From: Christiangramia oceanisediminis | GTDB lineage: Bacteria > Bacteroidota > Bacteroidia > Flavobacteriales > Flavobacteriaceae | Direction of reading: 5' to 3' | Assembly: GCF_022570735.2 (NCBI RefSeq) | Contig: NZ_JANCNS010000001.1 | Coordinates: 682,001 to 746,000 of the forward strand | DNA: 64,000 bases | Shown: in pieces, positions 26,618 to 36,084 of the stretch | Layout: each line of letters begins with the position of its first letter | How positions within the stretch are numbered: position 1 is the first letter of the stretch | Notes under the pieces: generated by a model | The model's input: the letters and a program-made list of their open reading frames with translations, nothing else | What the model was told of the DNA's origin: nothing | Database searches by the model: none | Program-made: the position numbers and the translations under genes

Positions 26618-26959
26618 CTACTGAGCACTGTCAGTATCAACAGGTTGCTGAGCTGGAGTTTGAGTGGCTGGCACTTCAGTGTTCACCGGTTCATCACTTT
26701 CAAATACCCTGGTTCCCGCAGAAGGGGCATCCATGATAGTAACATTAGAAAGAAGGATCAAAACCAACAAAAGCGTTGCAAGAGTCCAGGTAGATTTGTC
26801 AAGAAAATCGGTTGTTTTCTTAACTCCTCCCATTTGCTGACCTCCGCCACCAAAAGAAGAAGAAAGCCCTCCACCTTTAGGATTCTGTACCATGATCACA
26901 ACTACCAGCAAAAATGCCACGATAATTATTAAAGCTAAAAAAATAGTGAATGTGCTCAT
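26618..26959 (-). CDS. secG: Preprotein translocase subunit SecG
   Basis: A 113-residue inner-membrane protein with two spans (about 3-23 and 56-76) joined by the conserved loop VQNPKGGGLSSSFGG, the SecG signature. It assists SecYE/SecA protein export. The C-terminal tail (about 85-113) is Pro/Thr/Gln-rich and Bacteroidota-like. It lies 2 bp after the TPR-like gene, in the miaB-to-secG operon. Confidence 0.94.
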   Translation of the reverse strand: MSTFTIFLALIIIVAFLLVVVIMVQNPKGGGLSSSFGGGGQQMGGVKKTTDFLDKSTWTLATLLLVLILLSNVTIMDAPSAGTRVFESDEPVNTEVPATQTPAQQPVDTDSAQ

Positions 26960-26961
26960 TC

Positions 26962-27834
26962 TTATTCGTTATTAGTGTCTTGTAATTTCTCTATTGCCCG
27001 AATTTGGTCTGCAAAGAAACCACTTTTTTCGGGATTTTTCAAAATTAATATTTTATATGCCTGTATGGCCTTTTTATAGTTCTTTTGTTCCAGGTAAACC
27101 TTCGCCAGGGTTTCGGTCATCAGGGATTCCTGGGAAGAAATGCTCTGCTCTGCAAGGTTGCCTTTGCGGGTGGTTTCTCCTGGTTTGATCTTCGGGTTCT
27201 TGGAAATAAATTCTTCGATCAGTTCAAATTTACGCAGCCTGGATTCGTTAGATTCATCATACTTCTTTTCTTCTCTCTCTATAGGTTGTGCCGAGGTGAG
27301 CTTTAACCATTCTGAAAAGGAATGCGCTTCCTTATTATTAAACTCAAGTGGTTTCCCAATTCCCAGGCTATCTTCAGAAGCTGTTTTTGTTTCCTTTTCT
27401 GAAGCAACATCCTCTGGCCTTTCAACCCGCTCGAACAAGGCAGGATCCATGACCCTATCAGACTCCCATTGCTTCATCCGAATTGCCTCGTTGATATCGA
27501 TACTGGCATTCCCGTGAACCACTTCAGGCTCATAGACCGTAATATCCATGACCTTTACTTCCTGCTCTTTGATCTGCTGAGCGATCTGGTTTTGATTAAA
27601 TTCCCGGGAAGTGATAAATTCAAAAAGAATGCTTCGGTCTGTGGTATAGGCCGCGGTTTTCTTTAAAGCCGAATTATAACTGAATTCCTGAAATTCCTTC
27701 AAACCTTTTAACCTAACCGCTCTCAATGCCTGAAAATATGGAGCTTTAACCAGTATCTTTTCGATCTCCCTGGTTTGCTCGGCAGTGATCTCTGCCGGAT
27801 TCTCAAGCAAATATGTAAGCGTTTGTAAATCCAT
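26962..27834 (-). CDS. TPR-like protein of the lptE-secG cluster
   Basis: A 290-residue cytosolic protein with no signal peptide. The C-terminal part (TETLAKVYLEQKNYKKAIQA, then YKILILKNPEK) is a tetratricopeptide repeat; the N-terminal half is helical (ITAEQTREIEKILVKAPYFQALRA-like, cut here to AEQTREIEKILVKAPYFQA). The middle is acidic and low complexity. Function unknown, but it is kept in this position between lptE and secG in flavobacteria, to my knowledge, which suggests a role in envelope assembly. Confidence 0.75.
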   Translation of the reverse strand: MDLQTLTYLLENPAEITAEQTREIEKILVKAPYFQALRAVRLKGLKEFQEFSYNSALKKTAAYTTDRSILFEFITSREFNQNQIAQQIKEQEVKVMDITVYEPEVVHGNASIDINEAIRMKQWESDRVMDPALFERVERPEDVASEKETKTASEDSLGIGKPLEFNNKEAHSFSEWLKLTSAQPIEREEKKYDESNESRLRKFELIEEFISKNPKIKPGETTRKGNLAEQSISSQESLMTETLAKVYLEQKNYKKAIQAYKILILKNPEKSGFFADQIRAIEKLQDTNNE

Positions 27835-28341
27835 TTACCAGTCGGTTAAGGCTGCATTAAAAATATCCTGAGTTAGCCTGGTATAAATTTCATCCAGGGC
27901 TGTTTCCAGAGCTGCGCCCACAAGTTGGGTTTGAGCCGGATAATCATAAAAGAACGAAAAGCGTCTTTCAAAATCCTTTTCAGGTTCCAGCACATTGTAA
28001 TATCGCACATTCACCGCGATGGTCAACCGGTTTTGTGCGGCGGTATTTTGCGAGGTAGCAGACATTGGAGAAATATAATATTCAACGATCTCACCTTCAA
28101 AGATCAGGTCTCCATTAGTATTCACCAGGCTCAAGGAGGTCTGGTTCTGTATAAGGTCCTGCAAAGAAATGGTAAAGGCACGATCTATACCAGGCTCAAC
28201 CAGGTCGGCATTATTCTGAAAGAAGTTCACCTGGAAGGTTTCGGCGTTCCCGGTATCGGCTCCGGTAAAAGAATATATTCCACACGACTGCAAGGTTGAA
28301 ATGAGTAGGATGGAGCAAAAAATTAATAGAAGTTTCTTCAT
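27835..28341 (-). CDS. lptE: LPS-assembly lipoprotein LptE
   Basis: A 168-residue lipoprotein (signal 1-19, lipobox LQSC, C20). After CGIYSFTGAD the family features are NFFQNNADLVEPGIDRAFT and an alpha/beta fold ending in TRLTQDIFNAALTDW. This is the Bacteroidota form of LptE, which plugs the LptD barrel and delivers LPS to the outer leaflet. It directly abuts the TPR-like gene. Confidence 0.88.
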   Translation of the reverse strand: MKKLLLIFCSILLISTLQSCGIYSFTGADTGNAETFQVNFFQNNADLVEPGIDRAFTISLQDLIQNQTSLSLVNTNGDLIFEGEIVEYYISPMSATSQNTAAQNRLTIAVNVRYYNVLEPEKDFERRFSFFYDYPAQTQLVGAALETALDEIYTRLTQDIFNAALTDW

Positions 28342-28349
28342 GTTAAAAA

Positions 28350-28529
28350 GCTGTAAGCTTTAAGTGTTTAACGATAAGCGGTTCAAAACATTATAATCTA
28401 CCTGAGCTAATTAGCGCTTATCACCGAATGCTTATTTTAAATGCTCTAAGCTTTAAGTACTAAGCCATAAGCGGCTCAAAATACTGAATTTGACCTAATC
28501 TGCTTAGCGCTTAAGACTGATTGCTTATT
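28350..28529. repeat. Imperfect tandem duplication (period 93 bp) between the sigma-54-type regulator and lptE
   Basis: The segment 28350-28436 (GCTGTAAGCTTTAAGTG...TGCTTATT) is repeated imperfectly at 28443-28529 (GCTCTAAGCTTTAAGTA...TGCTTATT). Both carry TAAGCGG-TCAAAA and a TTAGCGCTTA half-palindrome, and copies start 93 bp apart. The second copy ends next to the stop codon of the upstream gene. No coding frame. Confidence 0.8.
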
Positions 28530-28530
28530 G

Positions 28531-29793
28531 CTATAAATTATACTGTTTGATCTTTCGGTACAGGGTTCGTTCGCTAATTCCCAACTCTTCGGCTGCAGCT
28601 TTTCGTTTCCCGTTGTGTCGTTCCAGCGATTTTTTGATCAGCTCCAGTTCCTTGTCCTGCAGGGAAAGCGTTTCTTCCTCCTCGATCTCTTCCGCAAAAT
28701 AATATTTATCTTTTTCTTCCTGTTTCTGAGGCGCATTTTGCTGCGGAATTTGAAGTACTTCCAGCTTTTCCTCGTCAATATCGGCTTCATCGATATCATC
28801 ACCACTGTTCCCGTATATTTTCTGGATCAAACTCTCATTTTCATCCTGTACCTGTTTGGAATCACCTTCCTGCATCAGTTTAAGAGTAAGCTTTTTAAGG
28901 TCGTTCAGGTCGCTCTTCATATCAAACAGCACCTTATAAAGGATCTCGCGTTCATTGCTGAAATCGCTTTCCTTTTTTCCTTCTGAAATGACCGCCGGCA
29001 AGTTGCTGCCCACATCGGGAAGATATTGTCTTAGTTCATCTGCACTGATACTTCGGTCCTGCTCAAGAACAGAAATTTGCTCCGCAATATTCCGAAGCTG
29101 ACGAATATTCCCGCCCCATCTATATTTCAGCAATAATTCTACGGCTTCATCTTCCAGTTTGATGGTTGGCATTTTATACTTCATCCCGAAGTCTGAAGCG
29201 AACTTCCTGAACAATAAATGTATGTCTCCCTTTCGTTCCCGCAACGGAGGCAGATTGATCTCTACTGTACTCAACCTGTAATAAAGATCTTCACGAAATT
29301 TCTCCTTTTTGATTGACTCAAACATATTGATGTTGGTCGCCGCTACGATACGAACATTGGTTTTCTGAACCTTGGAAGATCCAACCTTTATGAATTCACC
29401 ATTCTCGAGCACTCTTAAAAGCCGAACCTGGGTTGGAAGGGGAAGTTCTCCCACCTCATCCAGGAAAATAGTTCCACCATCGGCCACCTCAAAATAACCG
29501 CTTCGGGTTTGGGTCGCTCCGGTAAAGGCTCCCTTTTCATGACCAAAAAGTTCACTATCTATGGTACCTTCAGGAATTGCACCACAGTTTACAGCAATAT
29601 ACTTTCCATGCTTTCTATGGGACAGTGCATGAATGATCTTGGGCACGCTTTCTTTCCCAACCCCGCTTTCACCTGTCACCAGCACCGAAATATCCGTTGG
29701 TGCTACCTGAATGGCTTTTTCGATGGCGCGGTTCAGTTTTGGGTCATCTCCAATAATCCCGAAACGCTGTTTTATTGCCTGGACTGATTCCAT
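28531..29793 (-). CDS. Sigma-54-type AAA+ transcriptional activator without receiver domain
   Basis: A 420-residue protein. The AAA+ domain starts almost at once: Walker A GESGVGKE at 41-48, the sigma-54 contact loop GAFTGA at 88-93, Walker B TIFLDEV at 108-114 and an arginine-finger region RKGDIH. The last 40 residues contain a Fis-type helix-turn-helix (GKRKAAAEELGISERTLYRKI). No N-terminal sensory domain is present, so activity may be set by expression or a partner. A GAFTGA loop implies action on RpoN promoters. It lies between miaB and lptE, 46 bp after miaB. Confidence 0.88.
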   Translation of the reverse strand: MESVQAIKQRFGIIGDDPKLNRAIEKAIQVAPTDISVLVTGESGVGKESVPKIIHALSHRKHGKYIAVNCGAIPEGTIDSELFGHEKGAFTGATQTRSGYFEVADGGTIFLDEVGELPLPTQVRLLRVLENGEFIKVGSSKVQKTNVRIVAATNINMFESIKKEKFREDLYYRLSTVEINLPPLRERKGDIHLLFRKFASDFGMKYKMPTIKLEDEAVELLLKYRWGGNIRQLRNIAEQISVLEQDRSISADELRQYLPDVGSNLPAVISEGKKESDFSNEREILYKVLFDMKSDLNDLKKLTLKLMQEGDSKQVQDENESLIQKIYGNSGDDIDEADIDEEKLEVLQIPQQNAPQKQEEKDKYYFAEEIEEEETLSLQDKELELIKKSLERHNGKRKAAAEELGISERTLYRKIKQYNL

Positions 29794-29839
29794 TTATAGT
29801 ATTCAGTAATTAGTATTGAGTATTAAGATCTAACACCTA

Positions 29840-31285
29840 TTAATTATTATCGCTATAGCCTACTGGCGTACCAATTAGGGTTGCACTGGTGCAGTCTTCG
29901 ACCTTCACATTAACAAAATCTCCTACCTTGTAATTTTCCTTCGGAAATACCACCACGGTGTTTTGAGAATTTCGCCCGCTCCAGTGAGCATCCGATTTTT
30001 TAGATTCCTTTTCGATCAAAACCTCAACGGTTTTTCCAAGGAACTTTTCGGTATTATACCTGCTGTGTTTTTGTTGCAGGTCCACGATCTCCTGCAGTCT
30101 TCTTTTCTTGTCAGCCTCAGGCACGTCATCTTCGAACTTTCTGGCAGCCATGGTACCCGGTCTTTCAGAATAGGCAAACATAAAACCGAAATCGTATTTC
30201 ACGTATTCCATCAGGGATAAAGTATCCTTGTGATCTTCTTCAGTCTCTGTTGGAAAACCGGTGATGATATCGTGAGAAATTCCGCAATCGGGGATCAACT
30301 TTTTGATATTATCGATCAGCTCGAAATATTCTTCACGGGTATGTAAACGATTCATCTTCTGAAGGATCCTGTCACTCCCACTCTGCACCGGAAGGTGTAT
30401 ATAATTACAAATATTAGGATATTTTGCCATCGCCTCGATCACATCCATCGTCATATCCTGAGGATTGGAGGTCGAAAACCGAATTCTCATTTTCGGCTGG
30501 GCTTCGGCTACCAGTTTAAGCAAACCGGCAAAATTAGTCGCCGTAGCCTTTTGCATTTCGGTTGCGTTCTTGAAATCCTTTTTCAGCCCGCCGCCATACC
30601 ACAGGTAACTATCCACATTCTGTCCAAGAAGGGTGATCTCCTTATAGCCTTTTGCCGCCAGGTCGTTCACTTCTTCCACGATGCTCTGCGGATCACGGCT
30701 GCGTTCCCTTCCGCGGGTAAAAGGTACCACGCAAAACGTACACATATTATCGCAACCCCTGGTTATGGAAACAAAAGCCGAAACGCCATTGGATTGTAAC
30801 CTAACCGGTGAAATATCACCGTAAGTTTCTTCCTTGCTTAGGATGACGTTCATCGCATTCCTGCCTTCTTCCACCTCGTTGATAAGGTTGGGAAGATCTT
30901 TATAGGCATCTGGCCCCACAACGAGGTCCACGATCTTTTCTTCTTCGAGGAATTTACTTTTCAAACGCTCGGCCATACAGCCAAGCACACCTACCTTCAT
31001 TCCAGGGTTGATCCTTTTTACCGCGTTGTATTTCTCAAGGCGTTTACGAACCGTTTGTTCGGCTTTTTCCCTGATGGAACAGGTATTTACCAGAACAAGA
31101 TCGGCCTCCTCAAGGTTTTGAGTGGTATTAAAGCCCTCTTTTGAAAGTATGGAAGCAACGATCTCTGAATCGCTAAAGTTCATCTGGCAGCCATAACTTT
31201 CAATAAAAAGCTTGCGGCCATTCTCCTTTTTTGGCTCCAATACTAAAGAGTTACCCTGTTTCGTTTCGTCTATTATCTTCTCCAT
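29840..31285 (-). CDS. miaB: tRNA-2-methylthio-N6-dimethylallyladenosine synthase MiaB
   Basis: A 481-residue methylthiotransferase. The UPF0004 domain has C33 (YGCQMN), C69 ([11 protein letters not shown]) and C103 (GCMAERL), and the radical SAM domain C178-x3-C182-x2-C185 ([18 protein letters not shown]). A C-terminal TRAM domain (about 410-475) binds tRNA. It adds a methylthio group to i6A37 of tRNAs. It has a clear TTTG-N19-TATCTTTG promoter upstream and leads the operon to secG. Confidence 0.95.
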   Translation of the reverse strand: MEKIIDETKQGNSLVLEPKKENGRKLFIESYGCQMNFSDSEIVASILSKEGFNTTQNLEEADLVLVNTCSIREKAEQTVRKRLEKYNAVKRINPGMKVGVLGCMAERLKSKFLEEEKIVDLVVGPDAYKDLPNLINEVEEGRNAMNVILSKEETYGDISPVRLQSNGVSAFVSITRGCDNMCTFCVVPFTRGRERSRDPQSIVEEVNDLAAKGYKEITLLGQNVDSYLWYGGGLKKDFKNATEMQKATATNFAGLLKLVAEAQPKMRIRFSTSNPQDMTMDVIEAMAKYPNICNYIHLPVQSGSDRILQKMNRLHTREEYFELIDNIKKLIPDCGISHDIITGFPTETEEDHKDTLSLMEYVKYDFGFMFAYSERPGTMAARKFEDDVPEADKKRRLQEIVDLQQKHSRYNTEKFLGKTVEVLIEKESKKSDAHWSGRNSQNTVVVFPKENYKVGDFVNVKVEDCTSATLIGTPVGYSDNN

Positions 31286-31318
31286 ATTTCTATTCGAACC
31301 TTACGGTTTTTAGATTGG

Positions 31319-31349
31319 CAAAGATAGGGTTAAACTAAGTTCTGACAAA
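31319..31349 (-). promoter_or_regulatory. Bacteroidota-type promoter for miaB
   Basis: On the minus strand TTTG (complement of 31346-31349) is followed after 19 bp by TATCTTTG (complement of 31319-31326), an exact TTTG-N19-TAnnTTTG match. Transcription would start about 27 bases before the miaB ATG. Confidence 0.8.
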
Positions 31350-31428
31350 GTGACAGAAAAAAATTTATCACCCGCACGCAACCATTTCATTTACATCGCA
31401 TCTTTAAAACAACTAACCAGTTAGAATC

Positions 31429-32655
31429 ATGAAAAATCTGTATCTAATAACTGCCGTTTTAAGCCTCCTTTTTTTTACTTCCTGTGAAGAGGAAGATAAC
31501 GAAGACCTTTACCAGGTAGCCATTCCGGTCACACAAAGCATAGCCGACTTCAGAGCTTCTGTCGCTATTGAAGAACCCAGGAACATTGGAGAATCGGGCA
31601 AAATTTACGCCTGGAACGACTTCATATTTATTAATGAAAAAAATAAAGGGGTTCATATTATAGACAATTCCGATCCCTTTAATCCTCAAAATATTCAGTT
31701 CTTAAAGATTCCCCGAAACATGGATATTGCCATAAGGAATAACAGGCTTTATGCCGACAGCGGGATGGACCTCGTGGTCTTTGACATTAGCGACTTTACT
31801 AATATCACCGAAACCACCCGAATTGAAGATGTTTTTCCAAATTACCACTGGGCAGCTCCAGCAGGAGCACGTTATGTAGATTTTGAAAATTTCGATTCAT
31901 CTTCTGAAGTTATCGTGGGCTACATCATGGAAACCAGGAAGATCGAACAGGTGATGATACAGGAGTCCTGGTTCGATACAGCCAATGCTGCTGAAGGCGG
32001 AAGTACAGGTGTTGGAGGAAGTATGGCGAGATTCAGTATCAGGAACGATTACCTGTATGTTGCAGACCAGCAAAACCTTTCAGCCTTTGATATCTCCAGT
32101 CCGGGCAATCCTAACCTGGTAAGCCAGGAATATGCCGGCTGGGATATCGAAACCATCTTTAATTACGAGGACTACTTATATCTTGGCAGTAGCACCGGGA
32201 TGTATATTTACTCTATTGAAGAGCCAACTACACCAAAACAGGTTTCATTTTTAAGGCATGTACAGGGCTGCGATCCAGTGGTGGTTAAAGACAATTATGC
32301 TTATGTGACCATAAGAGGTGGTAATGCCTGCGGCCAGAACTTCAATCAACTGGACGTGGTTGATATTTCAGACAAGCAAAATCCGTTCATCGAAGCCACC
32401 TATGAAATGAACAACCCATACGGGCTTGGTGTTAAGGATGACTGGTTATTCGTTTGTGATGGCAACGCCGGATTAAAAGTTTTCGATATTCAAGAAACCC
32501 CCGACCTAAGGTTAATAGATCAATTCAGCAACATTAACACCTACGATGTTATCCCTCTTGAGGATAAGCTGCTTATGGTCGGGGATAATACACTCACCCA
32601 GTATTCGTATAAGGGCGGTGAGATTAATTTGATAAGTTCATTTAATCTGAACTAA
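31429..32655 (+). CDS. LVIVD-repeat beta-propeller lipoprotein
   Basis: A 408-residue lipoprotein (lipobox FTSC, C19). It contains about six LVIVD-type repeats of the pattern hxhhDhsxPxxPxxh: KGVHIIDNSDPFNP, LVVFDISDFTN, LSAFDISSPGNP, MYIYSIEEPTTP, LDVVDISDKQNP and LKVFDIQETPD. These form a beta-propeller, probably on the cell surface or in the periplasm. Ligand and role unknown. It is monocistronic, divergent from miaB and followed by a terminator. Confidence 0.85.
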   Translation: MKNLYLITAVLSLLFFTSCEEEDNEDLYQVAIPVTQSIADFRASVAIEEPRNIGESGKIYAWNDFIFINEKNKGVHIIDNSDPFNPQNIQFLKIPRNMDIAIRNNRLYADSGMDLVVFDISDFTNITETTRIEDVFPNYHWAAPAGARYVDFENFDSSSEVIVGYIMETRKIEQVMIQESWFDTANAAEGGSTGVGGSMARFSIRNDYLYVADQQNLSAFDISSPGNPNLVSQEYAGWDIETIFNYEDYLYLGSSTGMYIYSIEEPTTPKQVSFLRHVQGCDPVVVKDNYAYVTIRGGNACGQNFNQLDVVDISDKQNPFIEATYEMNNPYGLGVKDDWLFVCDGNAGLKVFDIQETPDLRLIDQFSNINTYDVIPLEDKLLMVGDNTLTQYSYKGGEINLISSFNLN

Positions 32656-32685
32656 AAAAGTCTTTATTTTAAATTGTTTGATTAG

Positions 32686-32720
32686 AAAAATTTCCCCGAC
32701 TAGCCCCGGGGATTTTTTTT
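32686..32720. terminator. Hairpin terminator between the LVIVD gene and the carboxylesterase gene
   Basis: TCCCC (32693-32697) and GGGGA (32708-32712) with extended A/T flanks form the stem, followed by eight T. It lies between two convergent genes and may serve both. Confidence 0.75.
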
Positions 32721-34278
32721 AATCGTTTCCGTAATACTGGTCGTGGAATCTATATCTATTTTCGTTATCCGGTTTTATAACCTGAAATTTCTCGTCCATG
32801 ACCATTACAGAATTTGTTTGTTTTTCCTTTAGGGAAGGCCAGTATTCCAGACCTTCGGAATTTGGATTCCCGGTTTTTATAAAGTTTACCAGGTATTGCT
32901 GAATAGTATTCGATATTTTGAAATCCTTTTCCTTTAAAAACGGAAAGTACTCCTTTGAAAGATTTCCCAGGAAATATTCAATTTCTGAAGCATGAGCAGC
33001 TCCAGAAGGCTTATATTCTGAAGCAGGATCTGCAGGTCTAATCCTGGAAAAGAGATACCGGTAAACCGGATTTTCAGAATTAGTGCTATGCAACTCGGCC
33101 CACTTCCAGGTACTGTAGGAAATAAATCTATCTGAAGCCAGGTTGGTAGCCGCCTCTTTCACCTTAGCTTCGGTTTGTACTGGATAAAGGTCCAGAACCC
33201 GTTCGCGATCTTCAGGATAGGCTTCACCAACTTTGTTTCTGAAATTTTCCAGGGAAAAATCATTGCCCTGCAAAAAAGCTTCAGGAGACATTTCAGCTGA
33301 GTTCCATCCAACCAGTAAAGGGATCTGCGCCTGCTCTCCCTCCTTAAATATTTCCGGAAGGCTTTTCGGCAAAAAGTGATTGTCGATCACTACGGGAAAT
33401 CCAAACCTGCCTGAAGTATTATAAATTTTAAAGATGGAATCGGTTGGTAATTTTCTGAATTCCTCAAAAGTATATCCGGATTTTTCAACCACTTCCTCCC
33501 CGATCTTCTCGGCTTCAGATAGCGGAACTGGTGGAAGCGTAGGTTTAATCATGCCGCCGCTTTCACCAATCGCTCCGCTTAAAAGTTCCCTTGACAGCGG
33601 AGATGCCATTTGGGCGCTCACCGATATGGAACCAGCCGACTCCCCAGCTATAGTGATCTTTGAAGGATCTCCTCCAAACCCGCTGATATTTTCGGCTACC
33701 CATCTTAAGGCGGCATTCTGGTCCAGCAAACCGTAATTCCCGGAGGCTGCGTAATCGCTCTCGGCTGATAACTGGGGATGGGCGAAAAAACCAAAAATAT
33801 TAAGCCTGTAATTTACAGTAATGACCACTATCCCCTGCTGGGCCAGCGAAGCACCATCATATCTTGGTTCAGAACCATCTCCGGCCACGAATCCGCCACC
33901 ATAGAAATAGACTAGGACAGGCAGTTTCTTATTCGGCTGGGTTTCGGGCGTCCAGATATTCAGGTAAAGACAATCTTCACTAAATCCATCTCCACGATAC
34001 ACCATATCACCAAAAACATTGGTCTGAACTGCAGCTGGAGCAAAACTTTTGGTTTCCCTTACTCCCTTCCATGAAGCAGGTGTTTGCGGCGCCTTCCATC
34101 TAAGATTACCCACCGGTGGCTGTGCAAATGGAATTCCTTTAAAGATATCCAGGTTGAGTTGCGCATCTTTTTCGCCCTGAACAATTCCGTATTTAGTTTG
34201 CACCTCGACCGTTCCCTGGTAAAAACCAGTGCAGATAACAAATAAAACAGCAATAAATAGTAGAAATTTAAGTCTCAT
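32719..34278 (-). CDS. Type-B carboxylesterase (alpha/beta hydrolase)
   Basis: A 519-residue exported hydrolase: signal segment at about 3-19, EDCLYLNIW at 101-109, the oxyanion hole GGGF near 127-130 and the nucleophile elbow GESAGS (S214). The expected acid (about 330-350) and His (HASEIEYFLG, about residue 442) regions are present. The family includes p-nitrobenzyl esterases and cholinesterase-like enzymes; substrate unknown. No co-directional partner within 100 bp. Confidence 0.9.
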   Translation of the reverse strand: MRLKFLLFIAVLFVICTGFYQGTVEVQTKYGIVQGEKDAQLNLDIFKGIPFAQPPVGNLRWKAPQTPASWKGVRETKSFAPAAVQTNVFGDMVYRGDGFSEDCLYLNIWTPETQPNKKLPVLVYFYGGGFVAGDGSEPRYDGASLAQQGIVVITVNYRLNIFGFFAHPQLSAESDYAASGNYGLLDQNAALRWVAENISGFGGDPSKITIAGESAGSISVSAQMASPLSRELLSGAIGESGGMIKPTLPPVPLSEAEKIGEEVVEKSGYTFEEFRKLPTDSIFKIYNTSGRFGFPVVIDNHFLPKSLPEIFKEGEQAQIPLLVGWNSAEMSPEAFLQGNDFSLENFRNKVGEAYPEDRERVLDLYPVQTEAKVKEAATNLASDRFISYSTWKWAELHSTNSENPVYRYLFSRIRPADPASEYKPSGAAHASEIEYFLGNLSKEYFPFLKEKDFKISNTIQQYLVNFIKTGNPNSEGLEYWPSLKEKQTNSVMVMDEKFQVIKPDNENRYRFHDQYYGND

Positions 34279-34307
34279 GATTATTTAATTATCCATTAAA
34301 TATAAGA

Positions 34308-34604
34308 CTAGTATTTCTTTTTGGAGATTCGGTTTCCGGTGATCTGTCGCTGACTCTTACTTTTGAATCGATTTACAGAATCGTCCCTAAGCTTTTCATG
34401 CTTTGTCTTTCTTCCCTGCACTCTTGCCCGCCACTTACGCCAGTTTCGGGGATGCATCTGCTCTTTCATGAATTTGATCACCTCTTTTTCTGTAAGTCCA
34501 AACTGGTATTCGATGGCTTCAAAGGTGGTTCGATCTTCCCATGCCATGGAGATGATACGGTCTATCTCCCTTTCACTAAAATCATATTCAGTAGCTACGC
34601 TCAT
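34308..34604 (-). CDS. TIGR03643 family protein (DUF2805)
   Basis: A 98-residue helical protein with SEREIDRIISMAWEDRTTFE and FGLTEKEVIKFMKEQMHP, followed by NWRKWRARVQGRKTK, the conserved features of TIGR03643. The second part is strongly basic, so nucleic-acid binding is possible. Function is not known. It stands alone between the esterase gene and the L27 terminator. Confidence 0.82.
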   Translation of the reverse strand: MSVATEYDFSEREIDRIISMAWEDRTTFEAIEYQFGLTEKEVIKFMKEQMHPRNWRKWRARVQGRKTKHEKLRDDSVNRFKSKSQRQITGNRISKKKY

Positions 34605-34653
34605 TTTTGTTTAGTTATTTAGATATAAAATTAAACATTTTTAAGCAAAGCAT

Positions 34654-34688
34654 GAAAAAACCCTTTCCCGGATAACCTGGAAAGGGGT
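34654..34688 (-). terminator. Terminator of the L21-L27 operon
   Basis: CCCTTTCC (34661-34668) and GGAAAGGG (34679-34686) form the stem; on the minus strand the hairpin is followed by six T. It sits 25 bp after rpmA. Confidence 0.82.
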
Positions 34689-34712
34689 CTTGAACTATTT
34701 ATCTTGTTCTAA

Positions 34713-34973
34713 TTAAGCCTGGTATGGCTCAATAGAAACATAAGACTTATCGTCTTTTTTCTTAGTGAATTTTACAACACCATCTATCCTGGCGTGTAAC
34801 GTATGGTCTTTACCAGCATACACATTATCACCTGGGTGATGAGTGAAGCCACGTTGTCTTACCAGAATGTTACCAGCTGTAGCAGCCTGTCCACCAAAGA
34901 TCTTCACCCCTAGTCGTTTCGATTCTGATTCTCTACCGTTCTTGGAACTACCAACTCCTTTTTTGTGTGCCAT
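34713..34973 (-). CDS. rpmA: Ribosomal protein bL27
   Basis: An 86-residue L27 ([21 protein letters not shown], then QRGFTHHPG). The N-terminus reaches the peptidyl transferase centre. The start lies 26 bp after rplU, forming the usual rplU-rpmA operon. Confidence 0.97.
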   Translation of the reverse strand: MAHKKGVGSSKNGRESESKRLGVKIFGGQAATAGNILVRQRGFTHHPGDNVYAGKDHTLHARIDGVVKFTKKKDDKSYVSIEPYQA

Positions 34974-34999
34974 TTTATTTCGTTTTTAGTAGTTTAAAA

Positions 35000-35506
35000 T
35001 TAACTTAAAGCAGCGATCAATTCTGCCTTCTTCATAGAAGAGTAACCTTCAAGACCTCTTTCCTTAGCCATTTCCTTAAGCTCGGCAACGGTGTGCTGAC
35101 TTAGGTCTTCAGACTTTTTATCGGTTTTAGTCTCTTTCTTAGGCTCTTCTTTTTTAGGAGTTTCTTTCTTAGCAGTAGTTGCTTTTTTCCCTCCTTTAAG
35201 ATCGATACCTTCGATAAGGATCTCGGTTAAAGACTGACGGTGACCATTCTTAACACGGTAACCTTTACGTCTTTTCTTTTTGAAAACGATCACTTTATCA
35301 CCTTTAAGATGACGGGTAATCTTTGCTCCTACCAGAGCTCCATCTATAGCCGGGGCGCCAACGGTTACATTGTCTCCATCTGCAGTAAGTAGAACTTTAT
35401 CGAAAGAAATGCTATCTCCTTCTTTTCCATCCAGACGGTGAACAAAAACCTTTTGGTCTTTTGCAACTTTAAACTGCTGCCCTGCTATCTCTACAATTGC
35501 GTACAT
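35000..35506 (-). CDS. rplU: Ribosomal protein bL21 with C-terminal Rho_N/SAP-like extension
   Basis: A 168-residue protein; the first 103 residues are normal L21 (YAIVEIAGQQFKV, then RRKGYRVKNGHRQ). A Lys/Glu-rich linker (about 107-135) leads to a small helical domain, VAELKEMAKERGLEGYSSMK (about 139-158), of the Rho_N/SAP/HeH type that binds nucleic acids. This extension is a feature of Bacteroidota L21 rather than a frameshift, since the frame and stop are clean. Its role on the ribosome is unknown to me. Confidence 0.95.
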   Translation of the reverse strand: MYAIVEIAGQQFKVAKDQKVFVHRLDGKEGDSISFDKVLLTADGDNVTVGAPAIDGALVGAKITRHLKGDKVIVFKKKRRKGYRVKNGHRQSLTEILIEGIDLKGGKKATTAKKETPKKEEPKKETKTDKKSEDLSQHTVAELKEMAKERGLEGYSSMKKAELIAALS

Positions 35507-35564
35507 AGCGTATAATTAATTAATTTTCACACGATTAAAACTCACGTTTTCACGCAAGCGGGTG

Positions 35565-35595
35565 CAAATATAATCCTAATTAATTAATTCACAAA
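35565..35595 (-). promoter_or_regulatory. Bacteroidota-type promoter for rplU-rpmA
   Basis: The minus strand reads TTTG (complement of 35592-35595), 19 bp, TATATTTG (complement of 35565-35572), an exact match to TTTG-N19-TAnnTTTG. The leader to the rplU ATG would be about 52 bases. Confidence 0.82.
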
Positions 35596-35619
35596 GGTTT
35601 TTTATTTTTTGATCTGATT

Positions 35620-36084
35620 TTAAAAGGTATGCTTTTTAGCTTCCTTGGTGTTCCAGGAATCCTTGAATAGCTGCATATAAGCAAGGGCAAGAACAACACT
35701 TGTAGAGATTCCCATCATGGCGATTGTGAAAAGTACGATCCCAATATTGGTGTTATAGAAGGTTGCCCACATATTGATCATCTGGTCTAAAAAGCCGGGA
35801 TTAAATTCCGTAGCATATAAACCGAAGAATATCACGAAAATTACTGTTGCATTGATTCCGGTTATAAAGATCATGGAAAAACCTTTCTGATATTTGAACT
35901 TATTCCCCTTATCTTTTCTGTAGGCCTGAAGCGCAAACCATAAACCTACAGCCATAATTACCCCGTTAAAGATACTATATACAGGATTTACGTGTAAACC
36001 AAACACTGAAAGGAGTAAGAAAAAAGCAATAAGTAAAACGGCTATAATGATTCCATATAAGATCGGAATTTTTAAGTTCTTCAT
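35620..36084 (-). CDS. DUF4199 membrane protein
   Basis: A 154-residue inner-membrane protein with four hydrophobic segments (about 7-30, 33-50, 67-87, 112-136) typical of DUF4199, a Bacteroidota family of unknown role. Convergent/divergent neighbours give no operon hint; it lies 113 bp from the L21 promoter and is divergent from the M16 peptidase genes. Confidence 0.78.
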   Translation of the reverse strand: MKNLKIPILYGIIIAVLLIAFFLLLSVFGLHVNPVYSIFNGVIMAVGLWFALQAYRKDKGNKFKYQKGFSMIFITGINATVIFVIFFGLYATEFNPGFLDQMINMWATFYNTNIGIVLFTIAMMGISTSVVLALAYMQLFKDSWNTKEAKKHTF

